Shown here in pieces: positions 46,960 to 55,857 of a DNA stretch of 64,000 nucleotides. The notes under the pieces were generated by a model. The model had not been told where the DNA came from and ran no database searches. It was given only the letters and a program-made list of their open reading frames with translations. The stretch is taken from contig NZ_CP049868.1 in the NCBI RefSeq assembly GCF_011303555.1, positions 4,340,001 to 4,404,000 of the forward strand. The letters are read 5' to 3'. This DNA is from Pedobacter sp. HDW13 (GTDB lineage Bacteria; Bacteroidota; Bacteroidia; Sphingobacteriales; Sphingobacteriaceae). Position 1 is the first letter of the stretch. Every line of letters starts with the position of its first letter. Position numbers and translations under genes: made by a program.

Positions 46960-47262
46960 ATGGCTTTAAGCGCAAAAATAACATCAAAAACAAAAGAGCT
47001 GAAAATTTATGAGGTTAATCCCATCATTTTTTATTCTGGCGAAGCCGATGAACTGAATATTGAGCTGCTGGAGTTTAATCATGGCGAGCTGATTATCAAA
47101 TCTTTGTCTACAGCTATTTTAAAAGTGAAATCGCTGGCAATGGCCGACGAAGACTTTACCATAAAATGGAAGCAGGACGCTAAAGGGCTGAGAATTACGC
47201 TACCTGATGGACTCATCAATGATGAAAGCAGGGAAAAATGCGTTTTGAAGATTAAGTTTTAA
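46960..47262 (+). CDS. Small protein resembling the C-terminal beta-domain of GH29 alpha-fucosidases
   Basis: A 100-residue protein without signal peptide. The second half (AILKVKSLAMADEDFTIKWKQDAKGLRITLPD, then CVLKIKF) resembles the C-terminal beta-sandwich of GH29 alpha-L-fucosidases, where a shift-and-weigh pattern LG-x-KWKQDA-GL-I-LP precedes the last strand. The catalytic barrel is absent and only 37 bases separate it from the M60 stop, so it may be a leftover of a deleted fucosidase gene or an independent small protein. The similarity is judged by eye. A remnant would fit a fucosylated-glycan locus. Confidence 0.5.
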   Translation: MALSAKITSKTKELKIYEVNPIIFYSGEADELNIELLEFNHGELIIKSLSTAILKVKSLAMADEDFTIKWKQDAKGLRITLPDGLINDESREKCVLKIKF

Positions 47263-47292
47263 CCCGGTTTTCCGAAATTTCACACTTCAAAT

Positions 47293-47487
47293 CTACGAGG
47301 TTTTAATGGACACATTGCTCTTAAAACCTCATAGGTTTTTTAGGATTTGGGCTTTTATTCGAAGACCTATGAGGTTTTAATAAGCATATTGCTTAGAAAC
47401 CTCATAGGTCTTTTAACCTTTGGATTTTTGTTTCTAGAACTATCAGGTTTTATTGGGCACTTTGCTCAAAAACCTCGTAGGTTTTTA
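47293..47487. repeat. Three tandem inverted-repeat units (CCTATGAGGTTTT family)
   Basis: Each unit of about 50 bases has a left arm of the type CCTATGAGGTTTTA, a loop containing TTGCT, and a right arm AAACCTCATAGGTTTT. The units are at 47293-47342, 47364-47414 and 47437-47487, a period of about 72. The first could terminate the GH/M60 transcript. An ORF through this region is an artefact of the repeats. Nothing else was seen up to 47696. Confidence 0.8.
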
Positions 47488-47696
47488 ATTATAATCTCTA
47501 AAACTTTCTTATTTAGAATTATTCCAAGCCGCCCATGGAGGGAAGCTTTCATCCCTTCAATGATTTGGCGCTGCTTGTAGCACGAAGGTTTCTTCGTAAT
47601 TTAGATATTTGTCGCCAAAAAATAAATCAGAATCCTAAAATTAATCCTTTCTGTTAAGTATAAATGTTGCCAGACTGCTGTAATGGGATACTTTTA

Positions 47697-48323
47697 CTAT
47701 TTAACATATTCCTTAATAAATAGCTGTGGATTGTAAAACCGCTCGTTCAATTGGCTGTTGGTAAAAGTTAACCAGCTTGCACAGCCGTAATCATCAAATT
47801 TCTTCCTGATTTCTAAATGCAGGTGATGATAATCGCCTCCATATTTTTTGCTTTCCTGCGGGGTAAACAGGCGCGCCAGTTTGGTAGTCTGATCTACGTT
47901 TTGGCCGTTGCTAACATATACTTCCTTTAAATGTTTATAGGTTGTAAACATCGTTGTGCCATTGGGCAATTTATGTTTCACCACTACAGTGCGCTGGTTT
48001 TCGCCTAAATGTATCGAACAAACAGTACCATTAGCCATGGCGTAAACACTAACCAGTTTGCTTTTGGGCTGGGCAGGGTTAATGTCAATCGCAGTGTGGA
48101 TATGTCCTTTAACATAACTATCGCGGTGATCGCCGAAAATGCTGATAATTTTAATATTGTTTACCTTTTTACGGTTGGCTACATCAAATGGAAGGTACCA
48201 CTGGTCGGCCGTTCTAGCGGGGCTAACCTCACTGTAATAAGGTTTCCAACGCTCGCGGTCCTTTTCAATAGTTGGTGTTTCAAATAATAGTGCCGATAAA
48301 AAGATAAACAAGATACTTTTCAT
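47697..48323 (-). CDS. M23-family (LytM-like) metallopeptidase
   Basis: A 208-residue exported protein (signal peptide MKSILFIFLSALLF). The zinc ligands of the LytM/M23 fold are visible as HIHTAIDI (the H-x3-D motif) and HHLHLEIRK (the H-x-H motif), with an intervening VYAMANGTVCSIHLGENQRTVVVKH. It probably cuts peptidoglycan peptides in the periplasm, or is a divisome or scaffold protein if inactive. It is isolated between repeat-rich gaps and shows no link to either neighbouring locus. Confidence 0.85.
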   Translation of the reverse strand: MKSILFIFLSALLFETPTIEKDRERWKPYYSEVSPARTADQWYLPFDVANRKKVNNIKIISIFGDHRDSYVKGHIHTAIDINPAQPKSKLVSVYAMANGTVCSIHLGENQRTVVVKHKLPNGTTMFTTYKHLKEVYVSNGQNVDQTTKLARLFTPQESKKYGGDYHHLHLEIRKKFDDYGCASWLTFTNSQLNERFYNPQLFIKEYVK

Positions 48324-48453
48324 AAATAAGAAATTATAAGGCCAATATAAATATTTTAACGGAATAACTATTAGATTAGTTCATGAAAAATATCCATCAC
48401 TATTAGCCAAATAGCCTACAGTTCTTTTATACAGGGTTAACGTCTTTTATCAG

Positions 48454-48514
48454 GCATAGGTAGAGCATAGTTCAAGTATAGATAAAGCATAGATAGAGTA
48501 TTGCAATAGTATAA
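48454..48514. repeat. Degenerate 11-bp direct repeat, five to six copies
   Basis: The units GCATAGGTAGA, GCATAGTTCAA, GTATAGATAAA, GCATAGATAGA, GTATTGCAATA and a partial GTATAAC run without gaps. The 5' GYATAG part is kept in most units and the 3' part varies. The period equals about one helical turn. It lies in the gap between the M23 gene and the siderophore operon. Confidence 0.7.
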
Positions 48515-48547
48515 CAAGCCATATTTTTTCTAGAAGCTTGTCACGTT

Positions 48548-48603
48548 GAGCCTGTCGAAACGTCTCGCACAGTATTCAGGCAAGTCCTTCGACAAGCTCA
48601 GGA
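48548..48603. repeat. Inverted repeat of the GCCTGTCGAAACG family, copy 2
   Basis: The left arm GAGCCTGTCGAAACG is at 48548-48562 and the right arm CTTCGACAAGCTCAGG near 48587-48602, with one mismatch. It is the second copy of the element at 7123-7173, again about 50 bases beyond the stop of a minus-strand operon. Confidence 0.7.
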
Positions 48604-48661
48604 TGATAATTCTAATATTATGATACAATATCTTCGTTCCGCGTAGTGAAGATTTACCCAA

Positions 48662-50473
48662 TTATGCTAAAACATCTTCCCTCAAAGCCTCCGCTGCCGG
48701 ATTCACCAACGTACCAATCAATTCCGGTACAGGTACATCAGTACTTTCACTGTAACCATGGGTAAGTAACCTTACTCGGTTAATGCATACGCGGATAAAC
48801 TCAGGCACAAACAGATCGAATTTTTCGAATTTGGAAGATAATTCAGGATTTTCCTGCTGGAAAGCTAAAATTACATCTGCCACTTGGCGCCAAAACTGCT
48901 TCTCATCCAAACCCACATAGCTGTGAAAAATATTGCCCAGATACCTGAAAACCGCATCAAAAATGCCCGAGAGGATAAACAGGGGAGCAAGTTCATCGTT
49001 AATTTCTCTTAAAACATCCACCAGGTCTTCTGGTAATTTAGCTTTCGATTCGTCGGTGAGTACAATTTCTTCCACAAAATCTTTGATGATAATCCTTTCA
49101 GGTACACCGTTCTTCATAACCAGTATGGTATTTTCGCCATGCGGACTAAAGAAGAAGGCATGTTTGTAAAATATGCGGAGTATGGGTTTTAAGTAAGCCG
49201 ATAAATAAGCATTTAACCAGATCGCAGCATCCAGTCCCGATTTTTCGATCAATGCCTGCACCATGCTCTTGCCCTGATCATCTACATAAAGCAAGCTGGC
49301 CATGGTCATGATGGTTTCGTCTTCTAGTAGGTAATTTTCGGCACTTTCGCGCCAAATAGCACCTAAAAACTCCTGGTATTGGTAAGGGGATCCGGGAATT
49401 TCGCTATACTGCGGGTGTGTATAGGCTACGGTAGCCACCTCGCCCAAAAGCACAACGCGGGTTTGTTTCAGGTATTCATCGCCTTGCAACATATCTTTAG
49501 CCCATTGGGTTACCCTTGGTGCAATAGCCAGTTTTTTAGGCGATAGGCCCCTGAAAATGGAAGTGTTTAAAATAGAAATGGCCGTTTTTACATAATGTTT
49601 TTTAGGTTCGCTTACATTAAAAAAGGTACGGATACTGTTTTGGCACATATACTCATCTGCGCCCAAACCAACCGGTACAATTAACTGGAGGGCAATATCA
49701 TGCGCCAGTTGAAGCACAATTTTATTGTTCCACTGCCATTCGTGCACCGGGATAAAGAAATAATCGGTAGGTTGCAACTGTTGCTCCAAAAGCACCTGAT
49801 TAAAATCGTGTACCTGTTTTAAGCTTAGCTCTTCATTGTAGAAAGAAAATGCCGAAATACTTTCAATGCTTTTAAACGATGCCCTGCTATGGTGTACCGC
49901 CAGCCAGGCCAGGCGCGTTTTTTGTGCCGCTTCGGGCGCATATTTACCCTGATCGCTATGGTTAAAACCTATACGGCCTTTGTTAATGGTTGCCCATGGG
50001 TGACCATCCATTTGGTGTTCTATCGTTTGGTAATCTGCATTGGCCAGTTCATCGGCGCTTAACCTGCCTTTTTCGTGAATGTAGGCATCGGCATAAAGGG
50101 TATTTAAGGTTTCTTCTATAAAATGTGCCAGCGTAAAAGGTTTAATACCGAAGGTTTGCTGCAGCTCAGTGTAAAATGCCGGTGCATTATTTACCGCCAC
50201 GCTTTCACCGTTTACAAATTTTTTAATGCTCTTTTTGTCGATATGCAGGTAATCGAGTGCACGTTCCTGACCCGAAAAGGTGTAGTAAATCGCTGCACTG
50301 TCGGTGGCTAAATGGTAATCATTCCAGCCCGGTGTACTGCTGCCTACCAACGCAGGTTCGGCCAGTTTTTCATGCATCAGTTCGACTATCGATTTAGCGA
50401 TATAGTTGAGATTTACCTTATCCCAGATTTCTTTTTTTAAAGGTTTTATTTGATCAAAGTTGTTGTAATTCAT
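48662..50473 (-). CDS. NIS siderophore synthetase (IucA/IucC family)
   Basis: A 603-residue cytoplasmic ATP-dependent amide-forming enzyme that joins hydroxamate units to citrate or to each other. Family marks are the ATP-binding HPWATINKGRIGFN near residue 157 and the C-terminal FhuF-like domain (KHAFFFSPHGENTILVMKNGVPERIIIKDF). It has no fused domain. It is the last gene of the siderophore operon, separated from the hydroxylase by an 89-base gap filled with palindromes. It is the DesD/IucC-like partner of the fused synthetase at 51912. Which bond each enzyme forms is not decidable from sequence. Confidence 0.9.
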   Translation of the reverse strand: MNYNNFDQIKPLKKEIWDKVNLNYIAKSIVELMHEKLAEPALVGSSTPGWNDYHLATDSAAIYYTFSGQERALDYLHIDKKSIKKFVNGESVAVNNAPAFYTELQQTFGIKPFTLAHFIEETLNTLYADAYIHEKGRLSADELANADYQTIEHQMDGHPWATINKGRIGFNHSDQGKYAPEAAQKTRLAWLAVHHSRASFKSIESISAFSFYNEELSLKQVHDFNQVLLEQQLQPTDYFFIPVHEWQWNNKIVLQLAHDIALQLIVPVGLGADEYMCQNSIRTFFNVSEPKKHYVKTAISILNTSIFRGLSPKKLAIAPRVTQWAKDMLQGDEYLKQTRVVLLGEVATVAYTHPQYSEIPGSPYQYQEFLGAIWRESAENYLLEDETIMTMASLLYVDDQGKSMVQALIEKSGLDAAIWLNAYLSAYLKPILRIFYKHAFFFSPHGENTILVMKNGVPERIIIKDFVEEIVLTDESKAKLPEDLVDVLREINDELAPLFILSGIFDAVFRYLGNIFHSYVGLDEKQFWRQVADVILAFQQENPELSSKFEKFDLFVPEFIRVCINRVRLLTHGYSESTDVPVPELIGTLVNPAAEALREDVLA

Positions 50474-50498
50474 GGTGTTGTTTTTTAATGGTGTTGTT

Positions 50499-50577
50499 AG
50501 TCCGGATTTGCGCCTAGTTAATCCGGATTTGTAATCCGGACTTTACTTATCTCCGGTCGGGATTACAAATCCCGACC
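50499..50577. repeat. Two palindromic elements inside the siderophore operon
   Basis: AGTCCGGATT (50499-50508) pairs with AATCCGGACT (50533-50542), with a self-complementary AATCCGGATT between. A second stem, GGTCGGGATT (50555-50564) with AATCCCGACC (50568-50577), overlaps the last codons and stop of the hydroxylase gene. They could be REP-like insertions and may attenuate or stabilise the transcript before the second synthetase. Confidence 0.75.
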
Positions 50578-51912
50578 AACTATAAATTGCATTTGTTCCT
50601 CTGCAAATTCATTCTCCGGTTTTTCATCTGGGATGCTAAACTGCTGGAAGGCAATGCGTTTTTCTACCTTGTAAATTTCGAATCCCAATGCGGCATTGAT
50701 AATGGAAGCATTGCGATAAGCACCCATGCCCAAATCGGGAGTTACAAAACCGTGGGTATGCAGTTCGGCATTCTGAACAAAAATTTCATCTCCGTTTACA
50801 TCAATGGCATAATTGCGGTGCACCTGGAACAGTCCGTCGGCATTTCGGCCTATGCGTTCTTGAATAGGACTTAAAAACGCAGGCTCGTTATACTTATAGC
50901 CGGTAGCCAGTACCACAAAATTCGTATCTACACTAAAGTTTTTCTCGCTTTCAGTATGGTAAAAATCGAGCTTGTAAGTACCGTTATCTTTGGCGTTTAA
51001 ATTGTTCAGCTGGCAGTTGGGCATCAGTGCTGCATTTATTTGTTCGCCATCTACACTCAACTCATACAGTTTATCGAATATCTGGTTAATCAGATCGAAG
51101 TTAATGCCTTTAAATAGCGAATTTTGTTTACTTAGCAACTGCTTTCGTTTGGCATCGCTCAGGTTGTAAAAATGGTCTACATACTCTGGCGAAGTTAATT
51201 CCAGCGTTAGTTTCGAATATTCCATTGGGAAAAACCGGTCGGGACGCGTAAACCATTTTAGTTGCAGTCCGTTCTCTGTTTCCGGTAAAAGATCGTAGAA
51301 AATCTCTGCAGCACTTTGCCCCGAACCCACTACGGTTACGGTTTTTTGCTGTAAAATGCTTTGCTTAAACTGGAGGTACTCTGAAGAGTGTATCGCATTT
51401 TGGTGCAGGGCAGGCTTAACAAAGTCGGGTACTTTTGGCCCTGTTCCGGTTCCGAGTACAATTTTTTTGGTAAAAACGGTTTCAGTTGTTCCGGTGTTTA
51501 GGTTAATCCGCTCTACCTTGTAAATGCCATCTTGGTAATGTATTGCCGTAACTTTTTGCTCAAACTGGCAGTTAGGAAGGTGGCTGATGGCCCATTTGCA
51601 ATAGGCATTATACTCTTTGCGCAACACAAAAAAATCTTCCCTGATGTAAAATTTATACAAACGATCGGTTTGTTTCAGGTAGTTTAAAAAACTGTACGCA
51701 CTGGTTGGGTCGGCCAAAGTTACCAGATCAGCCATAAAAGGAACCTGCAGGGTAGCATCGCTCAGCATCATGCCCGGGTGCCAGTTAAATTCACTGGCCT
51801 GATCTAAAAACAAGGTAGATAAACCACTAATAGGCGCGCACAAGGCGGCAAGTCCCAAATTAAAGGGGCCAATGCCAATGCCTACGATATCATATATTTT
51901 CTGGTTCTGCAT
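50563..51912 (-). CDS. Lysine/ornithine-type N-monooxygenase (IucD/SidA family)
   Basis: A 449-residue flavin-dependent N-hydroxylase that oxidises a primary amine, probably of cadaverine or putrescine given the decarboxylase upstream. The FAD motif is YDIVGIGIGPFNLGLAAL (about 7-24), followed by FNWHPGMMLSDATLQVPFMADLVTL. The NADPH motif is TVVGSGQSAAEIFYDLLPE near residue 190, and VLATGYKYNEPAFL near the C-terminal half is typical. The ATG overlaps the preceding stop by one base (TAATG). The last codons lie within a palindromic repeat, so the final residues may not be ancestral. Confidence 0.93.
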   Translation of the reverse strand: MQNQKIYDIVGIGIGPFNLGLAALCAPISGLSTLFLDQASEFNWHPGMMLSDATLQVPFMADLVTLADPTSAYSFLNYLKQTDRLYKFYIREDFFVLRKEYNAYCKWAISHLPNCQFEQKVTAIHYQDGIYKVERINLNTGTTETVFTKKIVLGTGTGPKVPDFVKPALHQNAIHSSEYLQFKQSILQQKTVTVVGSGQSAAEIFYDLLPETENGLQLKWFTRPDRFFPMEYSKLTLELTSPEYVDHFYNLSDAKRKQLLSKQNSLFKGINFDLINQIFDKLYELSVDGEQINAALMPNCQLNNLNAKDNGTYKLDFYHTESEKNFSVDTNFVVLATGYKYNEPAFLSPIQERIGRNADGLFQVHRNYAIDVNGDEIFVQNAELHTHGFVTPDLGMGAYRNASIINAALGFEIYKVEKRIAFQQFSIPDEKPENEFAEEQMQFIVGRDL

Positions 51913-54371
51913 TAGGCTTCCTCCGTTTCAAATGGTGATAATTTGGCCTGAGCATAAGCTTTGGCTTCGGGGAATTTTTCCCAGTACCAGTCGCGGTAGC
52001 AAAAGGTAAGGTTGGCCATTTTGTATGGCATCTGGATTACTTTTTCAAGCTTAAAGCCGAGTCGGGTTACAAAAATGTGCATGGCGCGACTTTCAACAGC
52101 AGCTTCGCCGATGCATTTGCCTACCTCTTTCTGCTCAAAAATGAAATCCATTAAAGCCTGGCCGGTTTCAAAACTGTACTTTTTGTCTTTTTCGGTTGGG
52201 GCAATGAGCAGGTGCGCACCATAATCAGTAGTTAATGCCTCGTAACAAGCGCCTACGCCATCGCGCATAGGCCAGTAAGGTTCTATGGTGAAGGTGGGTT
52301 CGCCGTTTATCTCGCCAATAAAACTGTGCGAGGCATCGTTAGGCAGTAATGTGCGGTAAAAAAGCTCTAACCCTTTAATCGGGCCATCCATTTTCCAGAT
52401 GGGTTTGGCATGTTCCTGGTTAAACCAGTCGTGCACCATTTCCAGATCACGGTCTATATCAAAAGGACGGATGTTAATCGTCACATCTTCTTTCGGGAAA
52501 TATCGGCTGTATAGCACCTCTTTGCTTTGTGGTTTAATCAGGTTTTCAGCAAACAGATATTTTGAGAGGGGATTCGGGAATTCGCGGTAAATGGCCGGAT
52601 TATCAATCGGTGCGCTGGCTTCGTCGATATTGCAGAGGTTGGTAAGCAGGTTGCCTTTAACTTCCCAGCTGCGGCGGTTAATAATATAATCTACCAAACC
52701 CGTAGTATCGCTGTTTTCAAATTGTTTAAACTCTAAATAAACCAGGTCGATTAAAGTCTTTTCGTCAGCCAGGTTATTGCTGGCCAGCGCATTTACTACG
52801 CCTAAAATATTGTTAATGAGTAAATAATAAGTCAGTTTCGGAATGATATACGCATTCGGTATAATAGAACCGCTTTCTGCTGCAATTTCGGGATATGCCT
52901 GTTGCAGGGCTTCAGCTTTGCTATCGCTAAAGAAATAGCCCTGGTTGTCTCTGAAGTACAATTTGGCCGGATAAAAATCCTTATCCAGCTCTACCATTAC
53001 GTTTTGCTGGTGAAATTCGAAAGCCATTCCGTAATTGTTGTACAGGCCAACAATAGGCGTTACGCACAGGTGCAGGTATTGTTTAAACCAGTTTACTGCG
53101 GTATGAGCAAGGCTCTTGTTTTTACTGATCGATGCCTCTTCAATCACATGTACCAATCTTGGTTTTTGGCCCAGCAAGCCATCCTGACATAAGGCAGCAA
53201 GCAGGGTTACGTTTTTCTCTGCTTCTTCGCCCTTAAACGGATTGTGCCTGATACTGATATTAAAGCCATCGATGTTTTGCCCCTGATAATTTACCGTAAT
53301 AAAAGCCGGATCGGTAATGAATTCAATTTCAGGGAATTCGGCTTTTGCCGCTTTGCCCAAAGTGGTTTTTAAAAGTTTACTTACATCGTAACCACGGTGC
53401 AGTTCTCTAACCAGGTTAACGCGTTGCGAATTGGTGATTTTAACATGGAGCGAAAATTTAAGCATCCAATCGCTCGCTGCATTGTACACGGTTCTAACCG
53501 ATGAGGTTGGGGTATAGGCATCGCCAAATTGCCCGAGGTAAACCAGCAATTTTTCCGCTCGCATGGCTTGTACAGCAGGTTGGTCAAGCAGGTAATCCGC
53601 TTCCCAGGGATGCATGGGCACCACTTTGTGGTTAGGGTACCGATCAAGTATTGTTATTGTTTCTGTATTTGTCGTCTCTAAAAGTTCAATCCTGAACAAA
53701 TCAGTAATATCGAAACCTTCGGCATTTTTTTCATTGATATTGGCTGCCGCAATTAAGAAATAACTAAGCTGGAAACTGCCTTTTGTTTCGGGCGAATATT
53801 TAAAAAGCTCGTCAGTACTGTTAAAACCCGACCGGCCCTTGGGTAGAGGATGGGCATTATGACCTAAAAACAGCGATTGTTCTGCCGATATAAAGTTCAT
53901 TTTAGCAAAGTTTACCGGTTTGCCATTTTGCTGAAAGAACGAAAGAAATTGCTGAAGGTTTTCTACACTATTGGCTAAACGTTGTTTTACCAGGTCGGCA
54001 GCTGTATCCGGAAACTCAGCTGTGCTGAACTGCACCGCTAATTCCATAAAGCGATAAATATCAATGGCAGTAATTGTATTTGTTTCAATACCGCGTGCTA
54101 CAACCGGGAAATTAAAAACATGCCGGCCGCTATCTGCATAAAACTTTAATGGGGCATATACCTCGTAACCAATGCTGCTAAAATCAAGCCTGATATGCAA
54201 ACGGTCTGATGTAGTAGACAGGTAGTTAGCCAGTGGTGCGTCGTATTTCGGGATACCTGCATAACGGGTCCAGTTGGTAAATTCGCGGCAATAACTGTTA
54301 AGGAGCGCATTAAAGTTAGTTTCTTCTGAAATCTGCTGAAGCTTGATTAAGTCTAACGTATTCGTTTCCAT
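51912..54371 (-). CDS. Fusion of NIS siderophore synthetase and GNAT acyltransferase
   Basis: About 819 residues. The N-terminal 600 are an IucA/IucC-type synthetase with the ATP-binding word GHNAHPLPKGRSGFN and the FhuF-like part around EFHQQNVMVELDKDFYPAKLYFRDNQGYF. From about residue 630 to the end there is an IucB/AlcB-type acyltransferase (INIRPFDIDRDLEMVHDWFNQ, then FTIEPYWPMRDGVG and CYRDWYWEKFP). It should both N-acylate the hydroxylamine and condense the unit, merging two steps that are separate genes in aerobactin and desferrioxamine systems. I chose the ATG at 54371; a longer frame starts at 54401. It overlaps the decarboxylase by 56 bases. Confidence 0.9.
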   Translation of the reverse strand: METNTLDLIKLQQISEETNFNALLNSYCREFTNWTRYAGIPKYDAPLANYLSTTSDRLHIRLDFSSIGYEVYAPLKFYADSGRHVFNFPVVARGIETNTITAIDIYRFMELAVQFSTAEFPDTAADLVKQRLANSVENLQQFLSFFQQNGKPVNFAKMNFISAEQSLFLGHNAHPLPKGRSGFNSTDELFKYSPETKGSFQLSYFLIAAANINEKNAEGFDITDLFRIELLETTNTETITILDRYPNHKVVPMHPWEADYLLDQPAVQAMRAEKLLVYLGQFGDAYTPTSSVRTVYNAASDWMLKFSLHVKITNSQRVNLVRELHRGYDVSKLLKTTLGKAAKAEFPEIEFITDPAFITVNYQGQNIDGFNISIRHNPFKGEEAEKNVTLLAALCQDGLLGQKPRLVHVIEEASISKNKSLAHTAVNWFKQYLHLCVTPIVGLYNNYGMAFEFHQQNVMVELDKDFYPAKLYFRDNQGYFFSDSKAEALQQAYPEIAAESGSIIPNAYIIPKLTYYLLINNILGVVNALASNNLADEKTLIDLVYLEFKQFENSDTTGLVDYIINRRSWEVKGNLLTNLCNIDEASAPIDNPAIYREFPNPLSKYLFAENLIKPQSKEVLYSRYFPKEDVTINIRPFDIDRDLEMVHDWFNQEHAKPIWKMDGPIKGLELFYRTLLPNDASHSFIGEINGEPTFTIEPYWPMRDGVGACYEALTTDYGAHLLIAPTEKDKKYSFETGQALMDFIFEQKEVGKCIGEAAVESRAMHIFVTRLGFKLEKVIQMPYKMANLTFCYRDWYWEKFPEAKAYAQAKLSPFETEEA

Positions 54372-55857
54372 GTTTTTTAATGATTTTAATGATGTTTTCA
54401 ATATCGCTGATGGTAGTAAGCGGGTTTAGTAGGGTAAATTTGAGGTAGAATTGCTGGTTAATCTTAGTGCCGGCCACCAGGGCTTTACCTTGATTAAACA
54501 TCGTTTTTTTTATGTATTGGTTCATGGCGCATACATCGAGTTGCACGTTTTTAGGGCGGTATCTGAATACCAATGCACTGATATCCGATTCGTTCATAAG
54601 TTCAATATCATGATCGGCCTGCAATAAGCTGGCTATTTCAGCTGCGGTTTCAATAATGGTATCAAAATAGCCGCCCAATTTATCGCGACCCATCATGCGG
54701 AGTGTGAACCACAGTTTTAAAGCGTCGAAGCGTCGGGTAGTTTGTATCGATTTATTTACCTGGTTGGGCAGGCCATCGTCATCATGATCTTTAGGGTTTA
54801 AGTAATCGGCATGGTGCGTAATCAGGTTGAAAAAGTGCTTGTCACGCACCAGAAAACCGCTGCTGCTCACAGGCTGAAAGAAAGATTTATGGTAATCAAC
54901 CGTAACCGAATGCGCCAGTTCGATACCGTTTAGCAGGTTACGGTATTTATCGGTAAGCAATAAGCCACAGCCATAAGCCGCATCAATGTGGAACCAGGTA
55001 TTGTATTTTTGGCTAATGGCGCCCAGTTGCTGCAGCGGATCTACATTACCAAAATCGGTGGTGCCCGCCGTACCTACAATGGCAATTGGTATATTTCCCT
55101 GTGCAAGTTCTCTTTTTATAGCGTCTTCAAGCAAAACCGTATTCATCCTGAAACTGCGATCGGTTTTAATCTTGATGACTGCTTTTTCACCCAGACCTAA
55201 CAGCGAGGCATTTTTCTGAATACTGAAATGTGCTTTTTCAGAAACAAAAATCCTGAAGCGCGAAGCCTCGGCAGGCAGGCCATTTACTTTAATGTTGTGG
55301 TTCAGGGCGGTAATGGCGTAATGATCTCTGGCCAGTAAAAGCCCCATTAAATTACTCTGCGTACCGCCGCTGGTAAAAATGCCGTCGGCTTTTTTGCCAT
55401 AACCAATCTGATCGCAGGTCCACTCAATTAATTTTTGCTCAATTAAAGTGCCCCCAGAGCTTTGATCCCAGGTATCGATAGAGGAGTTGATGGCCGAAAT
55501 CATCACTTCTGCGGCAACAGCCGGGATAACAATGGGACAGTTTAAGTGCGCAATGTAGGTAGGGTGATGAAAAGCAATAGCGTGGTTGGTGTAAAGCTGT
55601 TCAACTTCTTTCAGTAAAGCGTCGTAATTGTCGTGCGTTTTTTCAAATTCGATGGCATCGAATAAGGGTTTCAGTTTGACTGGCGATACACCGCTAAAGG
55701 GCTGCTGGTTGTGGTTCAGGAATTTTTTTACCGCCTGGGTAACTTTGCCAACCGCATGCAGGTACTCTGCTTCGTTTTCGTGGTGAAAGATTTCCTTAGC
55801 CGGGCTCTCCGTAAGGAAATCGATGAGGTCCTGTTTTTCTAGGTCTGATGTAAACAT
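54316..55857 (-). CDS. PLP-dependent group II amino acid decarboxylase (siderophore pathway)
   Basis: A 513-residue fold-type I PLP enzyme. Marks are SGGTQSNLMGLLLARDHYA, the PLP-stacking region HIDAAYGCGLLL, and the Schiff-base lysine K324 in TVDYHKSFFQPVSSSG, the form seen in DesA lysine decarboxylases and diaminobutyrate decarboxylases. As first gene of a hydroxamate siderophore operon it should supply a diamine, most likely cadaverine from lysine. No diaminobutyrate aminotransferase gene is nearby, which argues against diaminopropane. It overlaps the next gene by 56 bases. The start is the first ATG and fits the family length. Confidence 0.9.
   Translation of the reverse strand: MFTSDLEKQDLIDFLTESPAKEIFHHENEAEYLHAVGKVTQAVKKFLNHNQQPFSGVSPVKLKPLFDAIEFEKTHDNYDALLKEVEQLYTNHAIAFHHPTYIAHLNCPIVIPAVAAEVMISAINSSIDTWDQSSGGTLIEQKLIEWTCDQIGYGKKADGIFTSGGTQSNLMGLLLARDHYAITALNHNIKVNGLPAEASRFRIFVSEKAHFSIQKNASLLGLGEKAVIKIKTDRSFRMNTVLLEDAIKRELAQGNIPIAIVGTAGTTDFGNVDPLQQLGAISQKYNTWFHIDAAYGCGLLLTDKYRNLLNGIELAHSVTVDYHKSFFQPVSSSGFLVRDKHFFNLITHHADYLNPKDHDDDGLPNQVNKSIQTTRRFDALKLWFTLRMMGRDKLGGYFDTIIETAAEIASLLQADHDIELMNESDISALVFRYRPKNVQLDVCAMNQYIKKTMFNQGKALVAGTKINQQFYLKFTLLNPLTTISDIENIIKIIKKHGNEYVRLNQASADFRRN

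Noticed and set aside
47347..47580. Plus-strand ORF of 77 codons
   Set aside because: It runs through tandem hairpin repeats, has no start context and no family likeness; its composition follows the repeats.
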